Origin: Larimichthys crocea
Lineage: Eukaryota > Chordata > Actinopteri > Sciaenidae
NCBI RefSeq assembly: GCF_000972845.2
Contig: NC_040028.1
Span: 12,036,038-12,100,037 of the forward strand
Reading direction: 5' to 3'
Length of the DNA: 64,000 nt
Under the pieces are notes generated by a model. The model saw nothing but the letters and a program-made list of their open reading frames with translations. It was not told the DNA's origin and made no database searches. The position numbers were made by a program, and so were the translations under genes. Below, in pieces: positions 45,085 through 55,821 of this stretch; the first letter of the stretch is position 1; each line of letters begins with the position of its first letter.

Positions 45085-45300
45085 CGCATGCAAATCATGT
45101 TGTGCAGCTTTGCAGATCTGAAGTTACAAGTGCAAATTCGAAGATGCGCTTTCACAAGTTGTGAAATATGCTTGCAGTTTGCTTTTTGCAGATGTGTGGA
45201 TCTGAAGTTACACTTACAAACTCTGAGATGCGCGTTCACAAGTTGCGAGATGCGCATTCACAAGTTGCGAATTACGGGTTTTACAAGTGCAAATCATAGT
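45085..45300. repeat. Imperfect tandem repeat
   Basis: Two diverged units of about 85 bp start 'gatctgaagttaca' (about 45115 and 45200). The motif 'agatgcgc.ttcacaagttg' occurs three times (about 45143, 45223, 45248). The minus strand is open through it and shows repeating ISQLV and HLR motifs, a by-product of the repeat. Confidence 0.7.
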
Positions 45301-45605
45301 CTGCTCTTCTTCAGATATATGGCACTAATCTACTTTCATAAGCTGGCCTTGAAGTGACGGTACACATTTCATTGGGGCCCAGCTAACACCAAAAACACAC
45401 TTGGCTACATTTGAATTTTTTATTTATTTTTTTTGTTTTTTTTTACAGTGAAACAGGATGACACAGAGTAAAAAGACATTTCATACATAATGCATAGTTG
45501 TATCAAAACCAGTATTCATGGATGGTGCGAAAGAGAACACCTCTTACATATTTACATGTGTGATGTAAATGTGAGAGAGCGTGCAGAGATGGGTCACCAC
45601 CCCTT
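45301..45605. other. No gene recognised
   Basis: Nothing identifiable apart from a poly-T-rich run near 45418-45446. Confidence 0.4.
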
Positions 45606-45825
45606 CAGCAGCCATTTTGAAACATTTAGAACCTAAATTTAGAACCTTAGTATCATTGGTAGCACCTGTGTTTTCAAAATGGCTGCTGTAAAAAAAATTC
45701 TAAGCTGTTCAAAATGGCTGCCTTGAAAAGCAGCCATTTTGAACCATTTAGAACTTGGATTTAGAACCTTTATTAGTGTCCTTGGTAACACACGTGTTTT
45801 CAAAATGGCTGCTGTGAAAAAAAAC
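45606..45825. mobile_element. Two adjacent copies of a palindromic 'cagcagccattttgaa' element
   Basis: Copy 1 runs from 'cagcagccattttgaa' (45606-45621) to its exact inverse 'ttcaaaatggctgctg' (45673-45688). Copy 2 runs from 45730 ('agcagccattttgaac') to 'caaaatggctgct' (45801-45813). The junction between them (45707-45743) is itself a near-perfect palindrome. Inner sequences of the two copies match each other ('gtatcattggtagcacctgt' versus 'gtgtccttggtaacacacgt'). Confidence 0.7.
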
Positions 45826-45884
45826 AGATTGGTTTACCACTTATAAATTGCGTATATCCATATCGGCCATTTGTCTGCAAATGG

Positions 45885-46045
45885 AATGCAAGGGTTTTTT
45901 GTGGGGAAGCTTTTCCTCACTGGAACCCAGGGTCCAAGGACAGAGGGTGTCACTCCCTGTACAGATTGTAAAGCCCTCCAAGGCAAATGTACTTTGTGAC
46001 TTTGGGCTATACAAATAAAATCTGATTTGATTTGATTTGATTTGA
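45885..46045. repeat. Dispersed repeat: inverted copy of the 17765-18115 family, with 5-bp tail
   Basis: Contains 'tcactccctgtacagattgt' and 'gggctatacaaataaaatc', the reverse of 17765-17850, and ends with a (TGATT)n run (about 46020-46044), typical of a retroposon tail. Confidence 0.7.
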
Positions 46046-46255
46046 ACATTAGCATGTGTATACATAGATACACCATGTTATCCCGCCAGTCACAATTGTT
46101 GCCATCAACATGTAAGCTCATTCTATAAGCACACTATACAAAATTGAGTAACTGCAAATGCATATATGAATACTAGACACCCTAGACATGATGTGTACCA
46201 AAAATATTTTTCCTATCTTTATGTTAACATGCTTTACTAACCTTTTTAAGGGAGC

Positions 46256-46508
46256 TTTAAAGGGGACATATTATGACAAAAATCACTTTCTCAAGCTCAA
46301 CTGTTGTCATGGTAACCTGATGCCGAACTCAGTCTGTCGTTAGTTATTTTGTGAAATCTTACGTATTATTTGAAATAATACATTAAAAATAACTACTTAA
46401 TTGCTTCTAGAAAGTACATTTTTAGGAGTGATGACGTAATGACCCTCCTTGGCGGTTCTAGTGTTACAGTAAGACACCTTGGAAAGAGGTGTAATATGAC
46501 TCCTTTAA
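46256..46508. mobile_element. Short inverted-repeat element, 'taaaggggacatattatg' family
   Basis: The left end is 'tttaaaggggacatattatg' (46256-46275) and the right end 'gtaatatgactcctttaat' (46491-46509), an imperfect inverse. About 250 bp, non-coding, and related at its tips to 13157-13964. Confidence 0.65.
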
Positions 46509-47099
46509 TGCAGCTATCACCTTCTCATGTACAGCACACTGCACACATTTCACTGAGAGGCTTTATTCTTTACATATTTGCTGGAAATAAATTGGTACAT
46601 CATTCAGTAACATTTTTAGAGCCTTACAACTAAAAAAATTTTTTGCTGTCACTGTTGTGACCGGTGAGATTGAATGGATTAAGTGATCTGAAGAAAATCT
46701 GGGGCCGAGCTATGTACATATGCTGATTAATCACTTATCACACTGATAATACTTGATTGTATGCTTCCATATATGTGAGTCATCAAGATGACAAACCATT
46801 CATGGGGGTGTCGCAGCCTGGCACCACCCAGCTGAGAAACAGAAGTGTCTCCGACGCAGATTCACGACTGCAATGCCAATCAGCCTGAGCAGCACGGGTG
46901 TCATTATCATTTTAACCCTTTCAGTCCCAGGCTTGAATTTAAAACACAATTATCTTCCTTTTGAAGCCTCATATTTCTCCACTATTGTCTTTCAGAATAG
47001 TCAGAGCTATTTGATTTTATTTTTACAATTATGTATTTATAGTGTATACATGTAGAAAAACATCCACGTACAAAATGCATTTATTACAGTTCAGGATAT
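46509..47099. other. No gene recognised
   Basis: Nothing identifiable. Confidence 0.4.
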
Positions 47100-47460
47100 C
47101 TAAATACTAGTGCTGTCAAAATTAATTAATTAATTTTGTCGATTAATTTTAAAGAATTAACGCGTTAAAAAAAATTAACGCAATTAACGCGATTTTGTTT
47201 ACTTCCGGTGGCGGCCGCCATTTTGGATGTGGCAAAGTAGAGCTTTGTTTCCCAGATATATTAGTGTGTGTGAATGGGTGTATAAGAGGCATTAACTTAA
47301 AGCCCTCACGGAGACTGCGCCCTGGGCGGTCGCCCACATTGCCCACAGCTAAAACCGGCCCTGCTTGTTTTAGTTTACGGGCAGATCGGCCACATCCAAT
47401 TGGCGGACATGTTAACGTATCACAGCAACGGACCAACCTGCTCAGTGAGGCGTCGTGTTA

Positions 47461-47650
47461 TAATGTCTATGATCTATCCTAACTAAGGGAGTCTGTGCAT
47501 AATGTCTATGATCTATCCAACTAAAGGAGAGTCTGTGCATATAGGTCTATGATCTACCTAACTAAAGGAGAGTCTGTGCATATGTGATGATCTACCTAAC
47601 TAAAGGAGAGTCTGTGCATATTTATGATCTATCCTAAAAAGGAGAGTCTG
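47461..47650. repeat. Minisatellite, five units of about 40 bp, inside the hAT
   Basis: Unit of type 'tctatgatctatcctaacta' plus 'aaggagagtctgtgcatat'. Five diverged units here versus three in the second copy of the element (55462-55592). Confidence 0.85.
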
Positions 47651-47660
47651 TGGTGTAAAG

Positions 47661-47904
47661 ATGGATAAGGACGGACTTTTAGGGGGAACATTTCATTTTA
47701 AAAAGTTGCCCGACGGCTCTGTTGGACAAAAACAAGGCAATTTGCACAGTTTGCAAAGCCGAATTTAAATTCCACAGAAGTAACACGACTTTAACATATC
47801 ACCTCAAAGCAAAACACCCAGTCTACACTACAGGAGTGTGGCACTCCCAGTATATTTCCTCATCGGGCTTTTTTTGTTGTGAACTGTGCATATGTGCACC
47901 TTAA
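47661..47904 (+). pseudogene. BED zinc finger N-terminus of a ZBED-like hAT transposase, frameshifted
   Basis: ATG at 47661 begins MDKDGLLGGTFHFKKLPDGS. One extra base near 47720 (ctctgttgg versus ctcgttgg in copy 2) breaks the frame. Downstream the finger is intact: ICTVCKAEF, then LTYHLKAKHP, giving the C-x2-C ... H-x4-H zinc ligands of a BED domain, which binds DNA in hAT transposases. The protein ends soon after the finger because the element lacks the catalytic region. Confidence 0.8.
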
Positions 47905-48124
47905 GCCAATAAAATGAATGAATTTAAATATTTACTTTCTCTGTGTTTATTCTACATTAATTTGATCATTTTACATAAATAAATATTCATTATAAGCTTC
48001 AGTCTCAGAAAAATGCATTTAATTTATTGATACATTTATTGATAGATTAATCGCGATTAATTACAGAAATTTTTGCGATTAATTAGTTAATTTTTTTTAA
48101 TCGATTGACAGCCCTACTAAATAC

Positions 48125-48560
48125 AGAATAGTAATCCAATTTATGAGGAGCGTTGTGAGGTTTTTGGTATGGGCTCAAATCATTGTTATTCATTATTAGA
48201 AAACAACACAAAACATAGTGCAACATTTCCTCAAGTCAAAGGGAACTAATCCTTCTGAATACACTGACGTCAAACAGGACAGTAAAAACTTCTCAGCAAT
48301 CGCCTTATTGCAGCATCTTCGAGGAAAACAGTAAAAACTGATTAAGTGTAACAGCAACAGCCGGTTCTTGCTGCTAAATCTGAATATGTTTACATCGGCT
48401 CAGTCCTGTGGGATCACGATGACTGCCTTGCAAGCAGAGATAGATGCAGAATCTATAATTCATCTGTTTTTATGTTTGTATGAAATCGATCAGGGTTATA
48501 TGAGGATGGGGATGATTTCATTTCATTATCTATCAAAAGATACTGATGTATCTATTTAAT

Positions 48561-48563
<3 letters not shown>
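48125..48563. other. No gene recognised
   Basis: Nothing identifiable. Confidence 0.4.

Positions 48564-48618
<55 letters not shown>
48564..48618. repeat. (CA)n microsatellite
   Basis: About 27 uninterrupted CA units. Confidence 0.97.
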
Positions 48619-48620
<2 letters not shown>

Positions 48621-48969
48621 TAATCTGTATGATTTTGGAAGTTTTCTCAGAGGGGAATAGTTACACGTATAACCTGAAGCTGTTTATTGTTTTAATCGCT
48701 GCAGGCCAAATAATTAAGCAGAGCGCCTGTTTAAATTAACTCACAAGGGAACAACAGCTTTATTAAATATAGTCCTGAAGATACTTTTGTCAGTTCTATC
48801 TTTAGAAATTAGTTTTATTATGAAGCCATATTACTGTGTAGGTGCATTGAAAAATAAACTCTTTTACTCTTTCTGTATCAATGATCTCCTTCACAGTTTT
48901 ATTTTTTTTAATTTTATTTCAAAATATCTTTTGCACACTCCACCTTTATGCATCCTGCTGATGTGGACT
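48619..48969. other. No gene recognised
   Basis: AT-rich; nothing identifiable. Confidence 0.4.
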
Positions 48970-49510
48970 ACCTGGAAGTGAAGGAGTCCTTGGGGTCTTG
49001 TTGGAGAGTAACGAAAACATGGAGTGTGAGATGGACCAATGGATTGGTGCAGCATCAGCAGTTTTAGAGACATTGTACCTGACTGTTGTGGTGAATATGT
49101 TTGATGGTTGAATTTTCATACTGTCTATGTTACAACCCTCACCTATGGTCATGAGCTTTGGGTAGTACCCAAAAGAATGAGATTGCGGATACAAGCGGCT
49201 GAAATGATTTTTCTCCTAGGCTCAGCCTCAGAGAGAGGGTAAGGACCTCGTACATCGGGAGGGATCATCAAAAGGAGCTAGCTGAGGTGGTTAGGGCATC
49301 TGATTAGAATGCTTCCTGGATGCAGAGGTGTTCCAGGCACATTCAACTGGTAGGAAACAAAAGGTCAGACCCAGAACCTGCTGGAGGGACTGTATATCCA
49401 TTCTGGCCTGGGAAAAGAGCTGGAATGCTTGCTGTGGAGTGGGATGTCTGGAGTGCTCTGCCAACTCAAGGACAACTCTGGATAAGCAGAAAGACATGGA
49501 TGGATTTTGA
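48970..49510 (+). mobile_element. LINE remnant, RTE-like, C-terminal RT part and end
   Basis: The longest of three related pieces. In order: 'cttggggtcttgttggagag', 'gattggtgcagcatcagca', the TYGHELW-coding stretch at about 49140-49160, 'agcggctgaaatgatttt', 'gaggtggttagggcatct' and the terminal 'ctctggataagcagaaagac' followed by 'atggatgga'. The many small gaps relative to the two other pieces show independent decay. Confidence 0.8.
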
Positions 49511-50330
49511 TTTAAAGTCACATTTTTAAACACACATTTAAAGCTTAATAAATGTTAATAGTACACCTTTGTGGTTCTGTCCTCAATCCTGATGGTGGAG
49601 CTGTTGAGCGAATGATTCCCTTTTTATTGCAGTGAGAATTGAAGAAAAGGTTAAATGGGACAATGGCAACATGCAGCAGTTTGAGACGTTCTGCAGGGAG
49701 AAATTATCCTGCTGATGAGAGAGCAAAATGTTACAGTAGGTATAAACTCAGTTGTCTCAGCAAAAAAACAGAGCCTCCATTATGAACACGTTGTGTGGTT
49801 TGGCAGTGTCAGCTGGAATCGCCGGCTGGGAGCTTCTAGCTGCTCTCAATTAAATCCACAGCAGAGTGTTCTGATGGTGGACGGCTTCACGAATCAGCCG
49901 CCATGTGTGCCTTCTGTAGCTCTGCTATTGGTTGAGGGCACTCTGACCTCGATCCTGTCCTCACGCAGAAAAATTAAAATGGGAAAGTCTTAACTGAAAA
50001 GTTCATTATACGTCACTATAATAGAAGAAATCAAAATTAAATCAGCTGCTGGGCTCTTTTATAATTTCACAAAGCCACATTTGTCAGCACTGATTCATTT
50101 TTGGAGCACACAGTTATATTATTGGTATTACATTATGTTAATTCATATTATACTGTGCTGGGGACAACTTATAATAACTCAGCACATAGTGCTTGAGATA
50201 AAAACCTGAAGACCGTTTCAATTAGGAGAAACCTTTAACAAAATGTGAAGAACTGTTTACACAGTAAAAAAACAAAAACATTTCTGTCCACTTTAATATC
50301 ACATTTACTGAACAAACCACTTATTTTTTA
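49511..50330. other. No gene recognised
   Basis: Nothing identifiable. Confidence 0.4.
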
Positions 50331-50690
50331 TACTCAGTATCTGCCAGAACCAGAGAGCTAAAACCATAACCAGATTCATAAGTAGAACCAGACAGCCAAA
50401 ACCAGAATGTCGGAGAGTGTCTGCAGGATTAGGGGGGGAAATATGAGGTGGCGCTCACTGGCCCAGGTGGGCTGACTTAGCATCTGCAAAAACACCACAA
50501 GGAGAGCAAGAGAGACACCTATTGGCCAGGTGGAAGGGTCATCACACCCTCACCTTTAGAAACCAGTCAGAAACCATGTGAAATGGTTAGCAAGAACCTT
50601 GAGAAGCAACTTTAAGAATGACAAGCGGACAGGAGAACAGAAAGCATTTCAAGAGCATTTCAAGATCAAGGCACACTTTATAAGGTGGCA
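50331..50690 (-). mobile_element. Possible LTR or leader of the minus-strand Gypsy remnant
   Basis: Lies downstream (minus strand) of the RNase H remnant and has LTR-like text on the minus strand ('tgatgacccttccacctggc', 'caataggtgtctctcttgc'). No termini or partner seen. Confidence 0.25.
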
Positions 50691-50699
50691 CCAACAACA

Positions 50700-51310
50700 T
50701 TTGAACATTTTATTTGAGCCTTTCGTGGGCTGAATATCCAGTATGATTGAATGAACAAGAGGCATTACATCAATCTGCGGTCTGGGCAACACAAATGGAG
50801 GAAGGTTATCGGGTTATGACCTGTATAAACTGCCAGAGAAGGACTAGAATCGACATTAATGTCAGAATGTTGCAAAGCCCACACAAGGGCAAGGGTCTCC
50901 TTCTTAGAATAGGTACAGAATAATAAAACTGATATGAATTCAAATTTTCAAAGAAAAAACTCACAGGATGCTCAACACCATTTCCATTAGATTGGAACAA
51001 CATAGCATCTGTACCTACATCGCTCGCATCCACCTGACGATTCATAGCAAGGACAGGTTACAAGCTACAAGGACAGGAGGTGTACACAAAGCAGCTTTGA
51101 CATTTTCAAAGGTTTCTGACAGGAAGCTGACCGGATATACTTTACTGTAGCTTTTAACAGATCTGTCGAAGGAGCTGGTAGTTGAAAAGTTCTGATCAAA
51201 ACCACGATAGCAAAACCCACAACACAGATGAGCTTCTGCTGGCAGCTGGTGCTTGGTGGCACTAATGCTTGAATTTAAAGATTTAAAGTCAAACTGTTTC
51301 ATCCTAAAAG
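50700..51310 (-). mobile_element. Ty3/Gypsy remnant: reverse transcriptase end and RNase H
   Basis: Minus strand, in order: end of RT (TFENVKAALCTPPVLVA, about 51125-51075), the RNase H start VDASDVGTDAMLFQSNGNGV (about 51030-50970), HPVSFFFENLNSYQFYYSV, and then in another frame 'ALQHSDINVDSS' and 'VYTGHNPITFLHL' (about 50870-50790), whose Asp-His is degraded to Gly-His. It fills the domains missing from the plus-strand element at 26506-28320, but is a separate, older insertion. Confidence 0.78.
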
Positions 51311-51369
51311 TATTCTAGCATGTAGATAGATGTAGATCTATATGCACTTCAAGAGCACCTTGAGGGCAG

Positions 51370-51505
51370 CAACCCCCCCAACTGTAAACTTGTTTGATGG
51401 GGTTGAGGCTCTGTGCAGGCCAGTCAAATTCTTCAATGCCAAAGTGGGAAAAAAACATTTCTTTATGGAGCTGGCTTTGTAGACAGAGGCAGTGCCCCAA
51501 GCACA
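51370..51505 (-). mobile_element. Tc1-like transposase fragment
   Basis: Read right to left it encodes GIEEFDWPAQSLNPIK, the third catalytic region of Tc1 transposases with the usual 'PD' before L-N-P lost. Upstream on the minus strand 'tacaaagccagctccataaa' matches the preceding conserved stretch. Confidence 0.65.
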
Positions 51506-53659
51506 CTGACTGACCCAGATGGAAACCGCCCCACATGTTGTGTGACCAACAGATGCATGCTGGGTCTTGAAAAAAAAAAAAAACAATTAGGTGATATTCA
51601 GAGATTTTATTAAGGCTATAGCTTTTTAATATTGTGATAGAGTGTACGTAGCCTACTTACTCATGGTAGAAACACATTAACCAGTGATGGGATGGTGAGA
51701 TCTGGGTTACTCTCTTCTTCGTGGCATGCTGGAGAATTGACAAAAAAAAAGGCCTTAATTAGAGTGTACAACCATGATGGACTGAGATGGGAAGAGGAAG
51801 AATCTGCAGCGTCTGTGGTTATTCACAGGTAACAAAAACATAATGATTCTTATTTTCAGGTCTGTGCACACACACACACATACACTAATGGAAACACAAA
51901 ACTATATGACATAGTTCTTAATACTATATTTATAAGTTTATTTTATATTTAGGTACAGTATGAATGTGGAAGCAGCAGTGTGTAAGATAATTAAATAGTG
52001 AGCATGTTACAGCATGACGGTCACAGTCTCATGCTCTCATGCCTCTTGCTGAGGTCATCAGCTCTGATCAATATATTGATCCAGTACAATTCCCTCTGAC
52101 AAATCTTCCTGTCTGTATCTAATCCTCTCACAGGTCCACTGGTTCAATACTGTGAAATGGTGGGAGGAGATGGAGTGAGAACATAAAAGTGATACAAACA
52201 CCTTTGTGTTGTGTTTTTTCCCTTCATGAGAAGCACTCCATTTAACGCACAAGACTTTTAGCATATAAGATGTTATATTTATGTTTGCAATGGATCAGTG
52301 AGAGGGTCACTTTGCTAAAACACAAGGTTTTGCCTGGTCTAGAAATTTCCGGATTTACTTTATTGAAGTGGTGTTTGTGGCTCAGATATCTCAATGACTC
52401 AGTGAACGGTTTGAATGGCCAGTGAGAGATCCTGTTCTTACTGAGTGGGGGCAGTGGGGACTGTATGGACATAGAGCAAGGTCCTGACAAATTAACCTCT
52501 GGTAAAAAAGTTTCAACTTTCAACTCAAGTAGGTGTGAAACGGTAAAGTGTGTTTTCGGGGTGCCAGTTAGGTCTGAGCCTAACAATTTTTGGGTCGGTT
52601 TGTCATTCAGTTATTTTAGTTTACTGCACACAGGGTTTAGGACAAAGAGTACTAAAAACTCATCCCAATGCCCACATTATCCTAAAGCCCACACATCATA
52701 TAGATACATCACATACAAATAATACTCAAACACAGGTTGAAGTGCAACAGATTGTAACTGTATTTTAGACACAAAGAAAATAGTCCATTCCAGAAAATCC
52801 CCCAAAGTTCAGTCCATGTTTTGCGGTATGGTAAATCAGTAGCACAAATAACTTAGGATCACCAGCTTTCTGGATAGTTCAAATCGATACCATCAAACAA
52901 GGAAATAAATAGTCCAGCCAGCAAAAGTCCTGTCTGGGTTTATGGCCTCGTCAGTCAGCTCTTTCCGCCATGGAAACTCTTCCAAACAGGTCCAGCAGGA
53001 ATCCTTTTGGAAGCATGTGAAAAACAAGTGTAGGACAGTACTTTTTCAGTGCACATGGGCTTGGGCGAAAACAACAAAAGGTACGGACACCCAGCGCCGG
53101 TCCTGGCCACATTTGCGACAATGATCGCAGATCTTGGCACTCTAGGACTAAGTGCACAATACTGGTTTACTTACAACAGGATGAAATATTTAAAGATTTG
53201 GCTGACCTGTAAACTCAGATTAAGGATTTCCACTTTTTTGTGTCTCCCACTATCCCCAGATGTCAAATGATTTGTCCTTGTTACATGCCATAATGTTCAG
53301 CACAATGCTATTAGACCTTAGCTAATATTGTTGCTGCTAATGCTGTTAATCTGTCGTAATTAAATCAGGGCTCAGAAGGGGAAAAGAAAATGAAAAGGCT
53401 TTTATTTTAAATGTAACTGCTTTTTTTATGTTTTGTTCCAATTATGGCTAAAATATGCCATTTCTAAAAGTTTTTACATTTAGTTAGTTTACTTCTTGAG
53501 GATTTGTTTCTAAATTATTGTAATGATGCAACCATAAAACCTAATAGTATTCAGAATATTTCAGAGAGAGAGAGATGGCAGGATGATGCACACATAATAA
53601 CTGGACATTTGAGTGCAACACACACCACACAGTTTATCAGATGTGATTATGACTATTTT
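51506..53659. other. No gene recognised
   Basis: Over 2 kb without recognisable repeat, exon or RNA gene; several overlapping open frames near 52240-52770 and 52940-53270 look like chance. Confidence 0.4.
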
Positions 53660-54190
53660 AATAGGTACAAAGACGAAGACCAGCCAACACCACAGGCCAT
53701 GAGGCCCACCAAGAAGTAAAAGCCCACAGCCAGACTAACAACCTGGAAGATAGTTGACCTGAATAACCCAGCCCTGCATGAGTACCAGCACTCCATTTGA
53801 ACACTTCAGCAGGTACTTCAGCCCTCAAGTCATCAAGCAATGAACATACCAGGCCAACTTATATGCAACCAACACCACAGATGCTGAATTATGTGGCTAT
53901 GCTGATCTACATGGGGATTGCTAAGCTGCCCTCTGTTGATGACTATTGGATAATAGACACCAGGGTCCATCAAGTTGCAAACGTCATGTCATCTAAGAGG
54001 TTCAGGCTGATGAAGAGGCTTGTCCAATGACAACTCTCAGATCCTTGGCGCTGTTGACTGATCTTGAAGATCCAGCCACTGTTCAGCTTCCTGAATACTG
54101 CCTTCAGGACTGAGCCACAATGCCCCAAGCAGTCTGTGGATGAGGTCATGGTTGCTTCATAAAGTACCATGAAGCAGTTGCCTAAGTGAC
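53660..54190 (+). pseudogene. piggyBac transposase-derived (PGBD-like) pseudogene
   Basis: Plus-strand pieces of a piggyBac transposase in correct order but different frames: a 'ttgaacacttcagcaggtac' segment (start of the DDE domain), MLNYVAMLIYMGIAKLPSVD (about 53881-53940), VANVMSSKRFRLMKRL (about 53977), and QSVDEVMVA (about 54130-54156), the region holding the first catalytic Asp. Frameshifts and stops, and the lack of the second half of the protein, make it dead. No piggyBac termini seen. Confidence 0.75.
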
Positions 54191-55050
54191 TGGACTGGGC
54201 TATAATGGACTGTGACAGGTGATGAAATTCATCTGAGTTTGAAATTACACACTACTTGTTGGTTACATAAAGTGACTTACTGAAGTTGCTCTTGCACTGT
54301 ATGACGTGATATTTTGACATGAGTGTTGTAAGTTCTGTAAGACACAGGTCTGCTTGTTAATTTGGAAATAAATGTTCCTTCAACTTTGTATGTGTATTTT
54401 TTACAATATTTTATCTACATATTTTTTGGGACATATTTTCACCCTAGGTGCTGGAAGAACCGCATATGGTAACTTCTTTATCTTTATTTTTATATCCACC
54501 AATAACACTGCAGGGTTGAAATTTCAAATTTCCAAGTATTTCAGTGAGTGTTCAATAGGAATCAGCAATGCAGAAACAGAATCTTGATTCATGTTTGATC
54601 ATCACTGCTTAGCTTTACAGTTTTATCTGAGTTGCATGAGCCTCTAGGGTAGGAAACACTGCTGGTGTGTCTGGTCACAGACTCTTTTATTACTGATAAA
54701 CAGTTTTTGAACAAGTATTGAGGTAATTTGAGGTGAGAAATTGGCAGTGCAGTGACAGGATATTGATGCATGTTTTATCAACACTGCCTAGTTTGACAGT
54801 TTGATATCTAGGTTTCATGAGCCCAGTGTGTCGCATTGGCCAGACTCTATCTGGATTTGTCAATCATCGATTTTACTCTAACTGGGACCATTATTTACAA
54901 AATGAACATCATGTTGTATGGAAGGAGACTTGAAACTAGAGATTAAGACCATAAACTCACGAGGAAAGTGATTACTGTGGTAATATAAAAAATTTAAAAG
55001 TTAAAAGTTTTTTTTTTTACTTAAAGCTCAGCGTAATCAGACTTTTTGTA
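54191..55050. other. No gene recognised
   Basis: Contains two loosely similar stretches (about 54590-54680 and 54765-54850, 'atgtttgatcatcactgctt' versus 'atgttttatcaacactgcct') suggesting an old local duplication. Nothing else. Confidence 0.4.
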
Positions 55051-55461
55051 TACAGTCGTCCCTCGCTATAACGCGGTTCACTTTTCGTGGACTCGCTGTT
55101 TCGTGGATTTTTTTAGTCCTGTCAAAATTAACGCGTTAATTTTGTTGATTAATTTTAAAGAATTAGCGCGTTAAAAAAAAATTACACAATTAACGCGGTT
55201 TTGTTTACTTCCGGTGGCGGCCGCCATTTTGGATGTGGCAAAGTAGAGCCTTGTTTCCCAGATATATTAGTGTGTGTGAATGGGTGTATAAGAGGCATTA
55301 ACTTAAAGCCCTCACGGAGACTGCGCCCTGGGCGGTCGCCCACATTGCCCACAGCTAAAACCGGCCCTGCTTGTTTTAGTTTACGGGCAGATCTGCCACA
55401 TCCAATATGGCGGACACGTTAACGTATCACAGCAACGGACCAACCTGCTCAGTGAGGCGTC

Positions 55462-55592
55462 TATGTATATATGTCTATGATCTATCCTAACTAAAGGAGA
55501 GTTTATGTATATATGTCTATGATCTATCCTAACTAAAGGAGAGTCTATGTATATATGTCTATGATCTATCCTAACTAAAGGAGAGTCTATGG
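55462..55592. repeat. Minisatellite, three 42-bp units, inside the hAT
   Basis: Three nearly identical units 'atatgtctatgatctatcct' plus 'aactaaaggagagtctatgt'. The homologous array in copy 1 has five diverged units. Confidence 0.9.
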
Positions 55593-55599
55593 CGGAAAG

Positions 55600-55821
55600 A
55601 TGGATAAGGACGGACTTTTAGGGGGAACATTTCATTTTAAAAAGTTGCCCGACGGCTCGTTGGACAAAAACAAGGCAATTTGCACAGTTTGCAAAGCCGA
55701 ATTTAAATTCCACAGAAGTAACACGACTTTAACATATCACCTCAAAGCAAAACACCCTGTCTACACTACAGGAGTGTGGCACTCCTCAGTATATTTCCTC
55801 ATTCTGGCTTTTTTCTATTAG
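55600..55821 (+). CDS. BED zinc finger peptide of a ZBED-like hAT transposase (truncated)
   Basis: An intact 73-codon frame from ATG 55600. It begins MDKDGLLGGTFHFKKLPDGS, followed by the BED finger with C-x2-C (CTVC) and H-x4-H (HLKAKH), then about 15 unrelated residues to the stop. Full-length ZBED-type hAT transposases are several hundred residues longer and carry the catalytic and dimerisation regions, all absent here. If translated, it would be a DNA-binding finger without catalytic activity, but no host promoter is evident. Confidence 0.6.
   Translation: MDKDGLLGGTFHFKKLPDGSLDKNKAICTVCKAEFKFHRSNTTLTYHLKAKHPVYTTGVWHSSVYFLILAFFY

Larger units (their letters stand above)
47108..48116 (+). 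mobile_element. BED-finger hAT element, copy 1, with perfect 8-bp target duplication
   Basis: Ends TAGTGCTGTCAAAATTAA and the inverse TCGATTGACAGCCCTA. CTAAATAC precedes (47100-47107) and follows (48117-48124), an exact 8-bp duplication as made by hAT transposases. The subterminal regions are rich in 'attaacgcg' and 'cgcgattaatt'. It contains a minisatellite (47461-47650) and the start of a BED-finger transposase gene. The catalytic region is missing, so the copy depends on an autonomous relative. Confidence 0.92.
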
